Assembly (NCBI RefSeq): GCF_039543245.1
Contig: NZ_BAABJJ010000012.1
Location: 124,001 to 188,000, forward strand
DNA: 64,000 nucleotides
Direction of reading: 5' to 3'
Source of the DNA: Algibacter_G agarivorans
Lineage (GTDB): Bacteria > Bacteroidota > Bacteroidia > Flavobacteriales > Flavobacteriaceae
The position numbers were made by a program, and so were the translations under genes. Positions 1-9,238 of this stretch are shown in pieces. The notes below the pieces were generated by a model. That model made no database searches. It saw nothing but the letters and a program-made list of their open reading frames with translations, and was not told where the DNA came from. Each line of letters begins with the position of its first letter. The first letter of the stretch is position 1.

Positions 1-245
1 ACGGCAATAAATTTTTTTTGAGAAGCTAAACTCATAAATGGTAATGGCAATTTTGGATCGCAATGATAGCCATCGGAATACACTGTATGCGGGATAACAT
101 AACCAAGCATTCCATAACCCATAGCTTCTTCCATACCTTTTGGGAGGTTATCTAAAATTTGTTGTCTTAATTTTTGAATGGGCTCTTTTCTATCATCTGG
201 TATTTCGTCCAGATATTGCTGAGGTGTTATTGCTTTTGATTGCAT
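1..245 (-). CDS. DUF1801 (YdhG-like) domain protein, partial
   Basis: The reverse strand opens with ATG at 245 and stays open to the window edge, so the C-terminus is missing. The visible part begins MQSKAITPQQYLDEIPDDR and continues with a PIQKLRQQIL helix and a GMEEAMGYGMLGYVIPH segment, which is typical of DUF1801/YdhG proteins. The biochemical role of this family is not established. The start lies 28 bases downstream of the stop of the dehydrogenase gene, so the two may be cotranscribed. Confidence 0.75.
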   Translation of the reverse strand, partial: MQSKAITPQQYLDEIPDDRKEPIQKLRQQILDNLPKGMEEAMGYGMLGYVIPHTVYSDGYHCDPKLPLPFMSLASQKKFIA

Positions 246-273
246 TTTTTATACATTTTGAGAACATATAAAG

Positions 274-1209
274 TTAACAAAATTTTGCTTTAATTTTATC
301 CACTATTGTTTGTGCCAATTTTTCTTTGCTTTCAATGGTCCAACCTGCTACGTGTGGAGATAATAGAACGTTTTTTGAATCTATTAAATACTGAAAGGCT
401 TCTGGTAATTCTGAAGAAAATAAGTTTTCAAAAGATGCTTTTTCATATTCTAAAACATCCAACCCTGCTCCTAAAATTTTACCGGATTTTAATGCGGAAA
501 CTAAATTTTTTGTTACGACGCTTTTACCACGGGCAGTGTTAAAAAACCAAAATGATTTTTCAAATTGATTAATAAACTCCGTATTAATCATGTTTAGAGT
601 TAATGGTGTTTGTGGTGTATGCAAACTCACTACATCTACTTTTTCTTGGAACACCGCAAGAGGCACTTGTTTTGCATTGATATCTCCAACATGCTCTTTT
701 ATATCGTAACAGAGCACCTCAACATCAAACCCTTGTAGTTTTTTCGAAAAAGCTTTCCCCATGTTTCCGTAGCCTATAAGACCTACTGTTTTTCCGTCTA
801 ATTCAATACCTCGATTATCTTCTCTTAACCATTTGCCTTGTCTTACTTCAGCATCTGCCTTGTTGAGTTTGTTAAAAAGTGATAGTAGCATCCCTAATGT
901 ATGTTCTCCAACTGCATTTCTATTGCCTTCTGGTGCAGATATTAAATACATGCCTTTTTGTTCGGCATAACCGCAATCAATATTTTCCAGTCCTGCACCA
1001 ACACGACCTATAAATTTTAAGCTTGTTGCGGCATCAAGAAATTGTTTATCTATGGTAAAACGACTTCTTAAAACGACACCATCGTATTCATGAATTTTAG
1101 CTTCTATGTCTTGTTTTGAAGATATGTAATCTTCATGATTTGTAAACCCGAAATCATTCAATTGATTGATTAATAATTCGTGGTTGGTATCTAGATGGAG
1201 GATTTTCAT
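274..1209 (-). CDS. D-2-hydroxyacid dehydrogenase, NAD-dependent (SerA/PdxB-like)
   Basis: This 311-residue protein has the layout of the D-isomer 2-hydroxyacid dehydrogenases. The segment GRVGAGLENID lies near residues 88-98 and the Rossmann motif GLIGYGNMGKAF near 143-154. Family active-site elements follow: NTARGKSVV (Arg), VLEYEKAS (Glu) and SPHVAGWT (His). Such enzymes reduce 2-keto acids or oxidise 2-hydroxy acids with NAD(H). The protein lacks the C-terminal ACT domain of long SerA forms, so it could be 3-phosphoglycerate dehydrogenase, a hydroxypyruvate reductase or another family member. The gene is followed closely by the DUF1801 gene. Upstream, a structured repeat separates it from mgtE. 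Confidence 0.88.
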   Translation of the reverse strand: MKILHLDTNHELLINQLNDFGFTNHEDYISSKQDIEAKIHEYDGVVLRSRFTIDKQFLDAATSLKFIGRVGAGLENIDCGYAEQKGMYLISAPEGNRNAVGEHTLGMLLSLFNKLNKADAEVRQGKWLREDNRGIELDGKTVGLIGYGNMGKAFSKKLQGFDVEVLCYDIKEHVGDINAKQVPLAVFQEKVDVVSLHTPQTPLTLNMINTEFINQFEKSFWFFNTARGKSVVTKNLVSALKSGKILGAGLDVLEYEKASFENLFSSELPEAFQYLIDSKNVLLSPHVAGWTIESKEKLAQTIVDKIKAKFC

Positions 1210-1244
1210 TTGAATAAATTAGGTTACAAAAATACGATGTTTTT

Positions 1245-1329
1245 GCGTTAGGGATTGAAGAGGAAATCCTTTTTGTGAGGCACGAACAAAAAGATTGTAT
1301 CGGAAAGCCCGACCCTTATGGTAATGCCC
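1245..1329 (+). repeat. Structured dispersed element, copy A
   Basis: An 85-base segment between mgtE and the dehydrogenase gene begins GCGTTAGGGATTGAAG and ends GCCCGACCCTTATGGTAATGCCC-like. Its ends can pair (GCGTTA with TAATGC, one G-U), and an inner hairpin forms from CCTTTTTGT and ACAAAAAGA. A second copy with the same flanks but a different inner hairpin lies at 18392-18474. I recall similar GGGATTGAAG...GCCCGACCC elements as frequent in Flavobacteriia, but I cannot check this here. Confidence 0.6.
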
Positions 1330-1383
1330 AAGTAAAAAAAGAAAAAATGATGTTATTCTGAAAAAAATCCTGAATTGCAACTA

Positions 1384-2757
1384 CTAAATTCCAAGAATCA
1401 TTTTAGCAATCCAAAAGTAGAGTAGAATACCTAAAATATCGTTGCTTGTAGTGATAAAAGGACCTGTGGCAATAGCTGGGTCTATACCACGTTTGTTTAG
1501 AAACAATGGCACAAAAGTACCGATGAGCCCTGCAACAATAATGACTGCAACTAGCGATACTGAAATTGCTAAAGCCGTGTTTATTTCGCCTTTAAAAGCC
1601 CATACAAATAAAAAGAGAAAGAGGGCTAATATAACACCGTTTAGGGCTGCGAGCAGCATTTCTTTTATCAATCGGCTATTAACACTACCTCGTACATCGT
1701 CGTTTGCGAGACCTTGAACGATAATGGCACTGGATTGCACACCAACGTTTCCTGCCATGGCCGCAATTAGGGGTGTGAAAAAGAATAATACTACCGCTTT
1801 TCCTGTAAAAAGCCCTTCGAAACCTTCCATGATTAAAAAAGCGCCTATACCACCAACTAACCCTAAAAATAGCCATGGCAAACGGGCTCTGGTTAGTTCA
1901 AGAATACTATCATCTGCCTCTACATCTCCGGTAATACCTGCTGCCATTTGGTAATCTTTATCGGCTTCTTCTTTTAAAACATCTACAATATCATCAATAG
2001 TAATTCTGCCTAAAAGTATTTGGTTTTCATCAACTACAGGAATAGCCTCTAAATCGTACTTTGCCATGATCTTTGCAACATCTTCTACATCGTCATGTAC
2101 ATTAACAAAATCTACATTAACCTTAACTAGGTCTGCTATTTTTTGTTCACTTTTAGCAACAATTAAATCCTTTAAAGACAACCTACCAATAAGTTTTTCT
2201 TCTTTATTTACTACATAAATAGAATGTACACGTGTTACCTCTTTGGCTTGACCTCGAATTCTACGCATACAACCGGCAACGGTCCAAGTTTCATAAACTT
2301 TAACAAGTTCTTTTGCCATGAGTCCACCCGCAGAGTTTTCATCATAAGCTAAAAGTTCTGTGATTTCGGCTTTGTGTTCCTCGTCTTCAATTTGGTCTAT
2401 GACATCTTTCTGACGTGCTTCTGGTAATTCTGCAATAATATCCGCCGCATCATCGGTATCTAATTCGCCAACTTCTTCGGCAATTTCTTTAGCAGAGAGC
2501 TGCTTTAAGACTTTTTCTCGATTATCTTCATCGAGTTCCATAAGGATATCTGAAGTCGTATCGGAATCTAGAAGTTTAATGACATACACTGCCTCTTCTA
2601 GATTTAATTCATCTAAAATTTCGGCAATATCTGCGTAATGAAACTCATCTAGTAGTTTGTGAAGTTCTTTATCGTTTTGTGCTTCGATAAATTGCTCTAC
2701 TTGCTCTATGAGTTCATCAGTTAATTGAAATTGTATGTTTTCGTTTTCTTCTGACAA
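1384..2757 (-). CDS. mgtE: Magnesium transporter MgtE
   Basis: The 457-residue protein matches MgtE in length and order. An acidic N-terminal superhelical domain (residues 1-135) is followed by two CBS domains (about 140-265) and a C-terminal membrane domain with about five hydrophobic helices (about 285-457). FFTPLIAAMAGNVGVQSSA is the conserved pore-lining segment. MgtE is a Mg2+-gated channel in the inner membrane, where the cytosolic N and CBS domains sense Mg2+. The start lies 20 bases after the rsmA stop, so it is probably the last gene of a TPR-DUF4286-rsmA-mgtE operon. Confidence 0.95.
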   Translation of the reverse strand: MSEENENIQFQLTDELIEQVEQFIEAQNDKELHKLLDEFHYADIAEILDELNLEEAVYVIKLLDSDTTSDILMELDEDNREKVLKQLSAKEIAEEVGELDTDDAADIIAELPEARQKDVIDQIEDEEHKAEITELLAYDENSAGGLMAKELVKVYETWTVAGCMRRIRGQAKEVTRVHSIYVVNKEEKLIGRLSLKDLIVAKSEQKIADLVKVNVDFVNVHDDVEDVAKIMAKYDLEAIPVVDENQILLGRITIDDIVDVLKEEADKDYQMAAGITGDVEADDSILELTRARLPWLFLGLVGGIGAFLIMEGFEGLFTGKAVVLFFFTPLIAAMAGNVGVQSSAIIVQGLANDDVRGSVNSRLIKEMLLAALNGVILALFLFLFVWAFKGEINTALAISVSLVAVIIVAGLIGTFVPLFLNKRGIDPAIATGPFITTSNDILGILLYFWIAKMILGI

Positions 2758-2777
2758 ACGGAAAAAATTAAAAGGTT

Positions 2778-3572
2778 CTATACGTCTTTTTCTAATAATT
2801 GCGTAAGCTCAATAAAAGCTTCAACACTTAATTGTTCTGGACGTTTGCCAAATATACTATTTGCTTTTAAATTATCAGATAAATTGAATGTTTTTAAACT
2901 GTTACGAAGTGTTTTTCTGCGTTGTTGGAAAGCGGCTTTAACGACTTTAAAAAAGAATTTTTCATCGCATGGTATTGAATAATCTGTTTTTCTTGTGAGT
3001 CTTAAAACACCTGAATCTACTTTTGGAGGTGGATTAAAAACGTTTGGTGGCACCGTAAATAAATATTCAGCATCATAAAACGCTTGTGTTAAAACCGAAA
3101 GAATACCATATACTTTACTGCCTTCTTTTGAGCAGATTCGTTGTGCGACTTCTTTTTGAAACATACCAGAGAATTCAGGGATTTGATCTCTCATTTCTAA
3201 AGTTTTAAAAACGATTTGGGTTGAAATATTATAAGGAAAGTTGCCTATGATAGCGAATGGTTCTTGTTTGAACACTTCGTTTAAATCATATTTTAAAAAG
3301 TCTTTTTCAATGATTCTTGGGGCGAGATTTAAATAGTTAGCTTGTAGATATTCAACCGATTCGGCATCTATTTCAATAACGTAGGTTTTTGTGTCTTTTT
3401 TAAGCAAGTACTTCGTGAGCACCCCCATACCTGGACCAATTTCTAAAACATTTTTGTAGCCTTTTAAAGTGAGCGTATCTGCAATTTTTTCTGCTACAGA
3501 TTCATCTTTTAAAAAATGCTGCCCTAAATATTTTTTTGCTTTTACTTGATGTTGATTTGGATTGTATGCCAC
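2778..3572 (-). CDS. rsmA: 16S rRNA dimethyladenosine transferase RsmA (KsgA)
   Basis: At 264 residues this has the usual KsgA size. Visible motifs are KKYLGQHFL near residue 13, the SAM-binding VLEIGPGMGVLT near 42, an acidic VIEIDAES, and the catalytic GNFPYNIST near 111. The enzyme dimethylates two adjacent adenosines in the 3'-terminal hairpin of 16S rRNA during late small-subunit assembly. The gene sits between DUF4286 and mgtE with gaps of 32 and 20 bases. Confidence 0.96.
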   Translation of the reverse strand: MAYNPNQHQVKAKKYLGQHFLKDESVAEKIADTLTLKGYKNVLEIGPGMGVLTKYLLKKDTKTYVIEIDAESVEYLQANYLNLAPRIIEKDFLKYDLNEVFKQEPFAIIGNFPYNISTQIVFKTLEMRDQIPEFSGMFQKEVAQRICSKEGSKVYGILSVLTQAFYDAEYLFTVPPNVFNPPPKVDSGVLRLTRKTDYSIPCDEKFFFKVVKAAFQQRRKTLRNSLKTFNLSDNLKANSIFGKRPEQLSVEAFIELTQLLEKDV

Positions 3573-3604
3573 AGATTCATGAATGGATTGAATACAAAAG
3601 TAAG

Positions 3605-3928
3605 TTATTTAAAATTCACAGTATATTCATCTACAATTTGAAGCTCAGTTCTAAAAGCCAGCATTTTATCTGCGAATTTTTTCATGCCATCACTTCTCAG
3701 TTTGTCGGCATCTTCTTTATAATAGGCATCTAAAGCTTCTCTGGAATAGGAGCGGTATTGAACGGAATAGGTTGCACCTCCCATATCTTCTTCTACCAAA
3801 ACTCTGGTGAGAGTCGCTTTTTCAAATTTACCTGTTGCTAACACTTTTGGGATGTGTTCTTTTATCCAAGTTAGCCATTCGCTGTGAATGGATTCGTCTA
3901 TGTTAACAGTAACATTATATATATACAT
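3605..3928 (-). CDS. DUF4286 family protein
   Basis: A 107-residue soluble protein beginning MYIYNVTVNIDESIHSEWL, which I recognise as the DUF4286 family found mainly in Bacteroidota. It has no signal peptide or membrane segment. The alternating pattern suggests a small ferredoxin-like alpha/beta fold, but no function is known. It sits directly upstream of rsmA and downstream of the TPR gene on the same strand, with gaps of about 35 bases, consistent with cotranscription. Confidence 0.8.
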   Translation of the reverse strand: MYIYNVTVNIDESIHSEWLTWIKEHIPKVLATGKFEKATLTRVLVEEDMGGATYSVQYRSYSREALDAYYKEDADKLRSDGMKKFADKMLAFRTELQIVDEYTVNFK

Positions 3929-3964
3929 GTATTGTTGAGTTGTTTGTTGTTAAGATGTTTGGCT

Positions 3965-5740
3965 CTAATTCATAGCATCACCGCGTAAAGCTCTAAAACG
4001 TTTTCTAGCATCAATAAAATAAACGCTATCGGCATGATTAAAAATAATTTGCTCGTATAAGACCTTTGCTTTTTCGGGTAGATTTAATTGTTTCTCATAA
4101 ATTTCAGCTAAATGAAAAAGGGCATCATCTATTAAAATACCATCCCTATAATTAGCTATTATAGACTCATAATTTGCTTGGGCTTTTTCAAACTGTAATT
4201 TTAATTCGAATAATTGCGCTTGTTTATATAGTGCTTGAGCAATTATAGGTTCTGTTTTATGATTGCTTAGAATTTTATCTAAAACCGTAATAGCCTCATC
4301 ATTTCTGTTTTGAAAGGCTAGTAAATCAGCTTTTGAATACAGCTTTAAGGCCGTTTGAAGTGAGTCTTCATATTTATTATCTGAAATAAGCAGTTTTAAA
4401 TTTAAGGCATCATTGGCAATAAGTTGCGATGTTGAAGCTTTTAAAATTTTAAGCTGCGATTCTGCCCACTTAAAATCGCCTTTATAATAACTAGCTTGAG
4501 CAACTTTATATCTAGCCTCTTGCGAGATTGTACTGTTTTTAAGATTACGTTGGATCTGTGTATAATAAATTAATGCCTTATTGAATTGTTCTTGCAATAC
4601 CAAAACATCGCCTAGTTTTAATTTTACTTCGGCTTTTTGCAATTCAGTTAAAGGTAATTTTAAAGTATCTTCTAAAAACGCAGTTGCTTTGTCCGTTTCA
4701 TTCATGTAAAACGCTAAAAAATGCGCATAAGCCATTTGTAAATTTAAAGTTCCTGCATGCGTACCAAACGTTTTTATCAACTCTAAATATTTACTATTAA
4801 TACCCGGATAATACTCCTTTGAACTTTCTTTAATTTCTAATTGAAGTAAATTTTGATGCGCTTCTAGTATAGTATCCGAATCTTGTGCGGTCTCAATAAT
4901 GTAATTGAATATTTCTTTGGCTATCTCACTTTCATTTTCGTTTACTGAAATTAACGCAAGCTCTTCAACCCTATCTAAACTTTCTGGTTGTCTTTTAAAA
5001 ATTGCTTTTTCTTGGGTGAATGCTTTTTTGAAATCTTTTTGCTGGATAAACAACCAACTTAGCAGTTGGTTCCAAAGTAAATTGGGCTCTTGTTGTATTT
5101 TTTTTAAAAGAATTTTTCTGAATAAAATGTTGTTTTCGTTATCACTGTTTTCGCTAATAAAATCGTTGATAGCTCTTTTAACATCCCCTAAAATAACAGG
5201 GTTAGATTCGGCTAAATTAATATAACTGGAAAACATTTTTTCAATATGACCTTGTTCGCCATAAATTTGAGCTAACTGAATATTAAAATTAAAATCGGGA
5301 TTTAGCAGCATGGCTTTTTCGTAGGCTATTGTAGCCTCATCTAAAAGCGAATGATTTTGAAAACTTCGTGCTACCGCAAATACATGGCTTGCATTCTCAT
5401 CAATAATGGCTATTGCTTTTTGATAGTTTTCGTTTGCTTTTTCAATATTATTTTTAAGTTGAAAATTATACCCTAATTCTACAATAAATGCAGGATATTT
5501 AATCCGTTCCATTAATTTTAACAGAAATTTTTCAGCTTCATCATATTGTTCCAATTGCTGATATGAACTTATTATTTGATTTATATAATTAATATTGGAC
5601 GGCGACTTTGCATACAATTTATTATACTCATGTAATGCCTTTTCATATTCGCCATTTTTAAAATATTCTTTAGCAAGAATACCATTTTGTGAAAATACCG
5701 AGGCAGATATAAATAAGCATAAAATAATAAGAAGTCTCAT
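3965..5740 (-). CDS. Exported tetratricopeptide-repeat protein
   Basis: I place the start at ATG 5740 because it gives a signal peptide (MRLLIILCLFISASVFSQ) directly followed by TPR repeats. The open frame extends further upstream but adds a nonsensical N-terminus. The protein has 591 residues made of repeated helix pairs such as AKEYFKNGEYEKALHEYNKL and LFELKLQFEKAQANYESII, giving at least eight TPR units across its length. Such periplasmic TPR proteins usually act as scaffolds. It is the first gene of a probable operon with DUF4286, rsmA and mgtE. The substrate or partner cannot be read from the sequence. Confidence 0.85.
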   Translation of the reverse strand: MRLLIILCLFISASVFSQNGILAKEYFKNGEYEKALHEYNKLYAKSPSNINYINQIISSYQQLEQYDEAEKFLLKLMERIKYPAFIVELGYNFQLKNNIEKANENYQKAIAIIDENASHVFAVARSFQNHSLLDEATIAYEKAMLLNPDFNFNIQLAQIYGEQGHIEKMFSSYINLAESNPVILGDVKRAINDFISENSDNENNILFRKILLKKIQQEPNLLWNQLLSWLFIQQKDFKKAFTQEKAIFKRQPESLDRVEELALISVNENESEIAKEIFNYIIETAQDSDTILEAHQNLLQLEIKESSKEYYPGINSKYLELIKTFGTHAGTLNLQMAYAHFLAFYMNETDKATAFLEDTLKLPLTELQKAEVKLKLGDVLVLQEQFNKALIYYTQIQRNLKNSTISQEARYKVAQASYYKGDFKWAESQLKILKASTSQLIANDALNLKLLISDNKYEDSLQTALKLYSKADLLAFQNRNDEAITVLDKILSNHKTEPIIAQALYKQAQLFELKLQFEKAQANYESIIANYRDGILIDDALFHLAEIYEKQLNLPEKAKVLYEQIIFNHADSVYFIDARKRFRALRGDAMN

Positions 5741-5787
5741 AATGTAAATATAACAAATGTGCTCTTTAGATATTGTAAATATTATTA

Positions 5788-5816
5788 TAAAAAAATGCCC
5801 GAATAAAATTCGGGCA
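5788..5816 (-). terminator. Rho-independent terminator
   Basis: TGCCCGAAT and ATTCGGGCA form a 9-bp stem with an AAA loop (5796-5816). On the minus strand the stem is followed by an unbroken T tract (5795-5788). It would stop minus-strand transcription entering from the 5.8-6.2 kb region just before the TPR gene. Confidence 0.7.
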
Positions 5817-6120
5817 CTAACCAACCAAAAATAAATGTTCTATTAACTACCGTTAATTAAATACTCGATTGGGGACAGCCTGATACCAAATTAAACATAT
5901 AATGTCGCATATAAATCGTTTCTTTTTGGCTCACTTTTTATTAAAAATTTTTACCGTAACAATGGCTATGCTAAGAATTTTTAATTTCAATTAATCAAAA
6001 AATAATTCAATTTCTTATTACAATATTATATATTCAAATTGGTATTAAATCCCTGTCTACACAGGAAGACTATTTCAAAAAATCCTTTTTGATTGCATCA
6101 AGAGATTTGTATTGAAATCC
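5817..6120. other. 300-base stretch without a recognised gene
   Basis: There is no convincing coding frame here. The stretch is AT-rich and on the minus strand lies between the 40-codon ORF (6121-6243) and a terminator (5788-5816), so it may be the 3' part of a short transcript. A 6-4-6 inverted repeat, ATTAAC-TACC-GTTAAT, lies at 5842-5857. A short hairpin CCTGT-CTAC-ACAGG lies near 6052-6065. Confidence 0.4.
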
Positions 6121-6243
6121 CTATTTACTTGCAATGGTCATTGTATTATCTTCGGATTTAAACAATTCAAAATCTGAAGATAACACTTTACTTGCGAAGA
6201 AAATGAGAGCTATTAAAAGCACAATGCGTTTAACATTTTTCAT
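6121..6243 (-). CDS. Putative 40-residue exported peptide
   Basis: From ATG 6243 the frame encodes MKNVKRIVLLIALIFFAS followed by a short polar tail ending DNTMTIASK. The N-terminus resembles a signal peptide or single membrane anchor (charged start, then about 14 hydrophobic residues). An in-frame upstream start at 6303 looks less natural. I do not recognise the family. The ORF may be a real small secreted peptide or chance, and a terminator lies about 300 bases downstream. Confidence 0.35.
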   Translation of the reverse strand: MKNVKRIVLLIALIFFASKVLSSDFELFKSEDNTMTIASK

Positions 6244-6481
6244 GGTTAAGTAGGTTTGATAGATTTTATGTAACGAAATTGAAAAATAAAATTGAAAAAC
6301 CAAAGAGAATTGAAAAGAAATCGTTGAACAGCATGCTAAAACTGCATTTCATCGATTAAAAACATGGTTTTTATGAAAATTTGTCAGAATTATCTTTAAA
6401 ACAAATCCGCCCTTTTAGAGCTATGCGCTGTATCTTCAATGAAGATATATTTTCATTTTGTTAACCCTCAAGGAGCCATAC

Positions 6482-7753
6482 TTAATTTATAATTTTAAAA
6501 CCTGTATAGGGTTGTAAAACTTCGGGTATAACTATACCATCTTCAGTTTGGTAATTTTCAAGAATGCCTGCTAAGACTCTAGGCAAAGCTAAAGAGCTTC
6601 CGTTGAGTGTATGCGCTAATTCGTTTTTACCTTCACTATTTTTAAATCGAAGTTTTAAACGATTCGCCTGAAAGGTTTCAAAGTTTGAAATTGAAGATAT
6701 TTCTAACCATCTATCTTGAGCCGTTGAAAACACTTCAAAATCATACGTTAAAGCTGACGCAAAAGAAGTATCACCTCCACATAAACGTAGAATTCTATAA
6801 GGTAATTTTAGTTCTTTTAAAATGGCTTCTACATGGTTAATCATACCATCTAGAGCTTCATAAGATTTGCTTGGATGCTCTACCCGAATAATTTCAACTT
6901 TATCAAATTGGTGCAATCTATTTAATCCTCTTACGTGTGCACCGTAACTTCCTGCTTCACGACGAAAACATGGCGTGTAACCTGTTATACCGATTGGCAG
7001 TTCGCTTTCATTTAAAAGAACATCTCTAAAAATGTTGGTTCCTGGGACTTCGGCAGTTGGTATTAAATATAAATTATCCTCGGTAACATGATACATTTGC
7101 CCTTCTTTATCCGGCAACTGTCCTGTTCCGATACCTGAAGCTTCATTGACCATAAGTGGCAATTGGTATTCGGTATAACCAGCAGCGGTATTTTTATCTA
7201 AAAAATAAGCTATTAATGAGCGCTGTAATCTGGCCCCTTTACCTTTGTAAACAGGGAATCCTGCACCAGTAATTTTATTGCCAAGTTCAAAATCTATAAT
7301 ATCATATTTTTTAGCTAATTCCCAATGTGGCAATGCACCGTCATGTAATTTAGGAATATCACCTGCTTTAAAAATTTCTTCATTATCCAACTCAGAATTA
7401 CCCTGTGGCACCAATTCATTTGGCACATTAGGTATTTTATAAAGCAACTCGGTTAAAGCTTCTACTTTGCTATTAAGCGCTTCATTAAGTTCTTTTGAAG
7501 CATCCTTTAACTGTGTTGTTTTCTCTTTCAGAAGATTGGCTTTTTGTGCTTCTCCTGATTTATACAAGTTTCCAATTTCTTTAGATAAGACATTAGATTC
7601 TGCCAAAGTATTATCTAATTCTGTTTGAATACGCCTTCTATCTTCATCTAAAGCAACCACATCATTTATCATTTGTGTTGCATCAATGTTTCTTTTTGCT
7701 AAGCGCTCAACGACTAAGGCTTTGTTTTCTCTAATAAAAGGGACTTGTAACAT
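6482..7753 (-). CDS. serS: Seryl-tRNA synthetase
   Basis: The 423-residue protein has the SerS plan. An N-terminal antiparallel coiled-coil arm (about residues 25-100, e.g. LSKEIGNLYKSGEAQKAN) precedes a class II catalytic core. Motif 2 is recognisable in TPCFRREAGSYGAHVRGLNR, and motif 3 near the C-terminus in LNGSSLALPRVLAGILE. The enzyme charges tRNA-Ser, and tRNA-Sec where present, in the cytoplasm. It appears monocistronic. A TAAATTTG box lies 20 bases upstream of the start codon. Confidence 0.97.
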   Translation of the reverse strand: MLQVPFIRENKALVVERLAKRNIDATQMINDVVALDEDRRRIQTELDNTLAESNVLSKEIGNLYKSGEAQKANLLKEKTTQLKDASKELNEALNSKVEALTELLYKIPNVPNELVPQGNSELDNEEIFKAGDIPKLHDGALPHWELAKKYDIIDFELGNKITGAGFPVYKGKGARLQRSLIAYFLDKNTAAGYTEYQLPLMVNEASGIGTGQLPDKEGQMYHVTEDNLYLIPTAEVPGTNIFRDVLLNESELPIGITGYTPCFRREAGSYGAHVRGLNRLHQFDKVEIIRVEHPSKSYEALDGMINHVEAILKELKLPYRILRLCGGDTSFASALTYDFEVFSTAQDRWLEISSISNFETFQANRLKLRFKNSEGKNELAHTLNGSSLALPRVLAGILENYQTEDGIVIPEVLQPYTGFKIIN

Positions 7754-7772
7754 GTATTGAAAATTTAAGCGA

Positions 7773-7780
7773 CAAATTTA
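7773..7780 (-). promoter_or_regulatory. Candidate -7 box for serS
   Basis: On the minus strand the bases read TAAATTTG, a perfect match to the Bacteroidetes -7 consensus TAnnTTTG, 19 bases before the serS start codon. No clear TTTG -33 element lies at the standard 19-base spacing. Confidence 0.45.
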
Positions 7781-7921
7781 GGGAATTACAAAGAATTCTA
7801 AGGGCAAACTTATACTTTTATCTTTCTCCATTTTTGCCACGAATTCACGAATTTTTTAATTTTTGAATTCTTCATTTTTGTACAATTTCACAAATTAAAA
7901 ATATTTCAAATTTCATAAAGT

Positions 7922-9238
7922 CTATTCCTCTTTTGAAGGTAAAACCCATGTACTATGATTAAATGCATCCCATTCCACATTTGCAATATCTATATTTGGA
8001 TTAATTAAGGTTTTATAAGGCTTTCCGTTTACACTTACTTTACTATTTATATATATTGCAACGTTTTGACCTCCATCTTTAAATTTTTGTTTTAAGTGTT
8101 GTGCAAATTGCCATATAACATCCGGCTTTGTGCTTGCAGTGCGCACTTGTTTTGCAGACAAATAGTCTTTCATATCAATAAAAAGACGCTTACCCGTATC
8201 CTTATTTTCAACTGAATAAGTTGTATTGCCACTTTTCACTCTTAGCATCATACGCCATGATAGCCGATGGCCTTCTTCTGTCCAAAGCACATCATCTTCA
8301 ATAAAATGATGCCGTAACGGTAAGCCTAATTGAATTATAAAATAAATTGAAAAGACTATGATTAGAGGTGTTTTAAACTTTGGAACGATAGCCGCTTCCC
8401 CTTTATAAAATAATTTCTTTTTTAAAAATAACTTTTGAATGGTTTCTGGTTGAAAAAAGAACAAGGCGAATGCTAATGATAAATAAGGAAAAATGCCTAT
8501 TTGAAAAACAAAGGAATTAAACAAATGAAAAAATATTGATGCTATAAACGCATACTTTCTGGTTGGTTTATAGAGCAACAAAGGCACTATTAAACCATCA
8601 AACAAAATACCTCCGTAGGCCAATATATAATGCAACCATTTTTGTTGAAGTAAATCGCCAACAATAATATAGTTTTGTTTGCTCTTCATCATCAGTTCGA
8701 TAACCGAAGTATCTAACCAATCTGGATATAGTTTTGCTAACGAAGCATACGTATAAACAATAAAAAGTTGAAGCACTATAACCCACCGACACCACTGTGG
8801 CATGGAAATACTTTTTAATTTTGGATTTTGTTTTACATCAACAGAAGCATATTTATGTGCTGGAAGAAACACCATAATGCTACTAATAAGCATTAACAAA
8901 TAATAATGATTATTATAAGATGATTTCTGCATTAAATAAGTTGCAGACCACATAAGCGTGAAGCTAATCATGGCTAATCTATATTTATAACCTACCGTTA
9001 TAAACAAAGCAAAAACGCCCATAACAATGTAGTAGTAATACATACCATGTCCTGGGAGTGGTTGCAACCATTCAAAACCAATAAAAGAAAATGTAAAATC
9101 AGGGTCTACAAGTGTATGTTTTACCCAGCCAGTAAAAATGGCGCCAACCGATTCTAAAAAACAAAGTAATCCAAAAATAATTCTGAAAACTATTAATACT
9201 GAATTATCAATATGTTTAAAAAACCAATTGTTAAGCAT
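7922..9238 (-). CDS. HTTM-domain integral membrane protein
   Basis: The protein (438 residues from ATG 9238) has about eight hydrophobic helices in residues 15-300 and a soluble C-terminal part. The membrane region resembles the HTTM domain related to vitamin-K-dependent gamma-carboxylase, as found in many marine bacteria where its activity is mostly unproven. The open frame begins at an upstream TTG (9250). I prefer ATG 9238 because it overlaps the ribF stop as ATGCTTAA, a common coupling arrangement. The pairing with ribF suggests cotranscription, not a shared pathway. Confidence 0.75.
   Translation of the reverse strand: MLNNWFFKHIDNSVLIVFRIIFGLLCFLESVGAIFTGWVKHTLVDPDFTFSFIGFEWLQPLPGHGMYYYYIVMGVFALFITVGYKYRLAMISFTLMWSATYLMQKSSYNNHYYLLMLISSIMVFLPAHKYASVDVKQNPKLKSISMPQWCRWVIVLQLFIVYTYASLAKLYPDWLDTSVIELMMKSKQNYIIVGDLLQQKWLHYILAYGGILFDGLIVPLLLYKPTRKYAFIASIFFHLFNSFVFQIGIFPYLSLAFALFFFQPETIQKLFLKKKLFYKGEAAIVPKFKTPLIIVFSIYFIIQLGLPLRHHFIEDDVLWTEEGHRLSWRMMLRVKSGNTTYSVENKDTGKRLFIDMKDYLSAKQVRTASTKPDVIWQFAQHLKQKFKDGGQNVAIYINSKVSVNGKPYKTLINPNIDIANVEWDAFNHSTWVLPSKEE

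Noticed and set aside
306..542. Plus-strand open frame of 78 codons
   Set aside because: It lies entirely inside the dehydrogenase gene on the other strand, whose protein shows clear family motifs, and it has no recognisable sequence of its own.
1245..1329. Attachment site or remnant of an insertion sequence
   Set aside because: No transposase, target duplication or terminal repeat of an insertion sequence is visible; the second copy with altered centre fits a structured repeat better.
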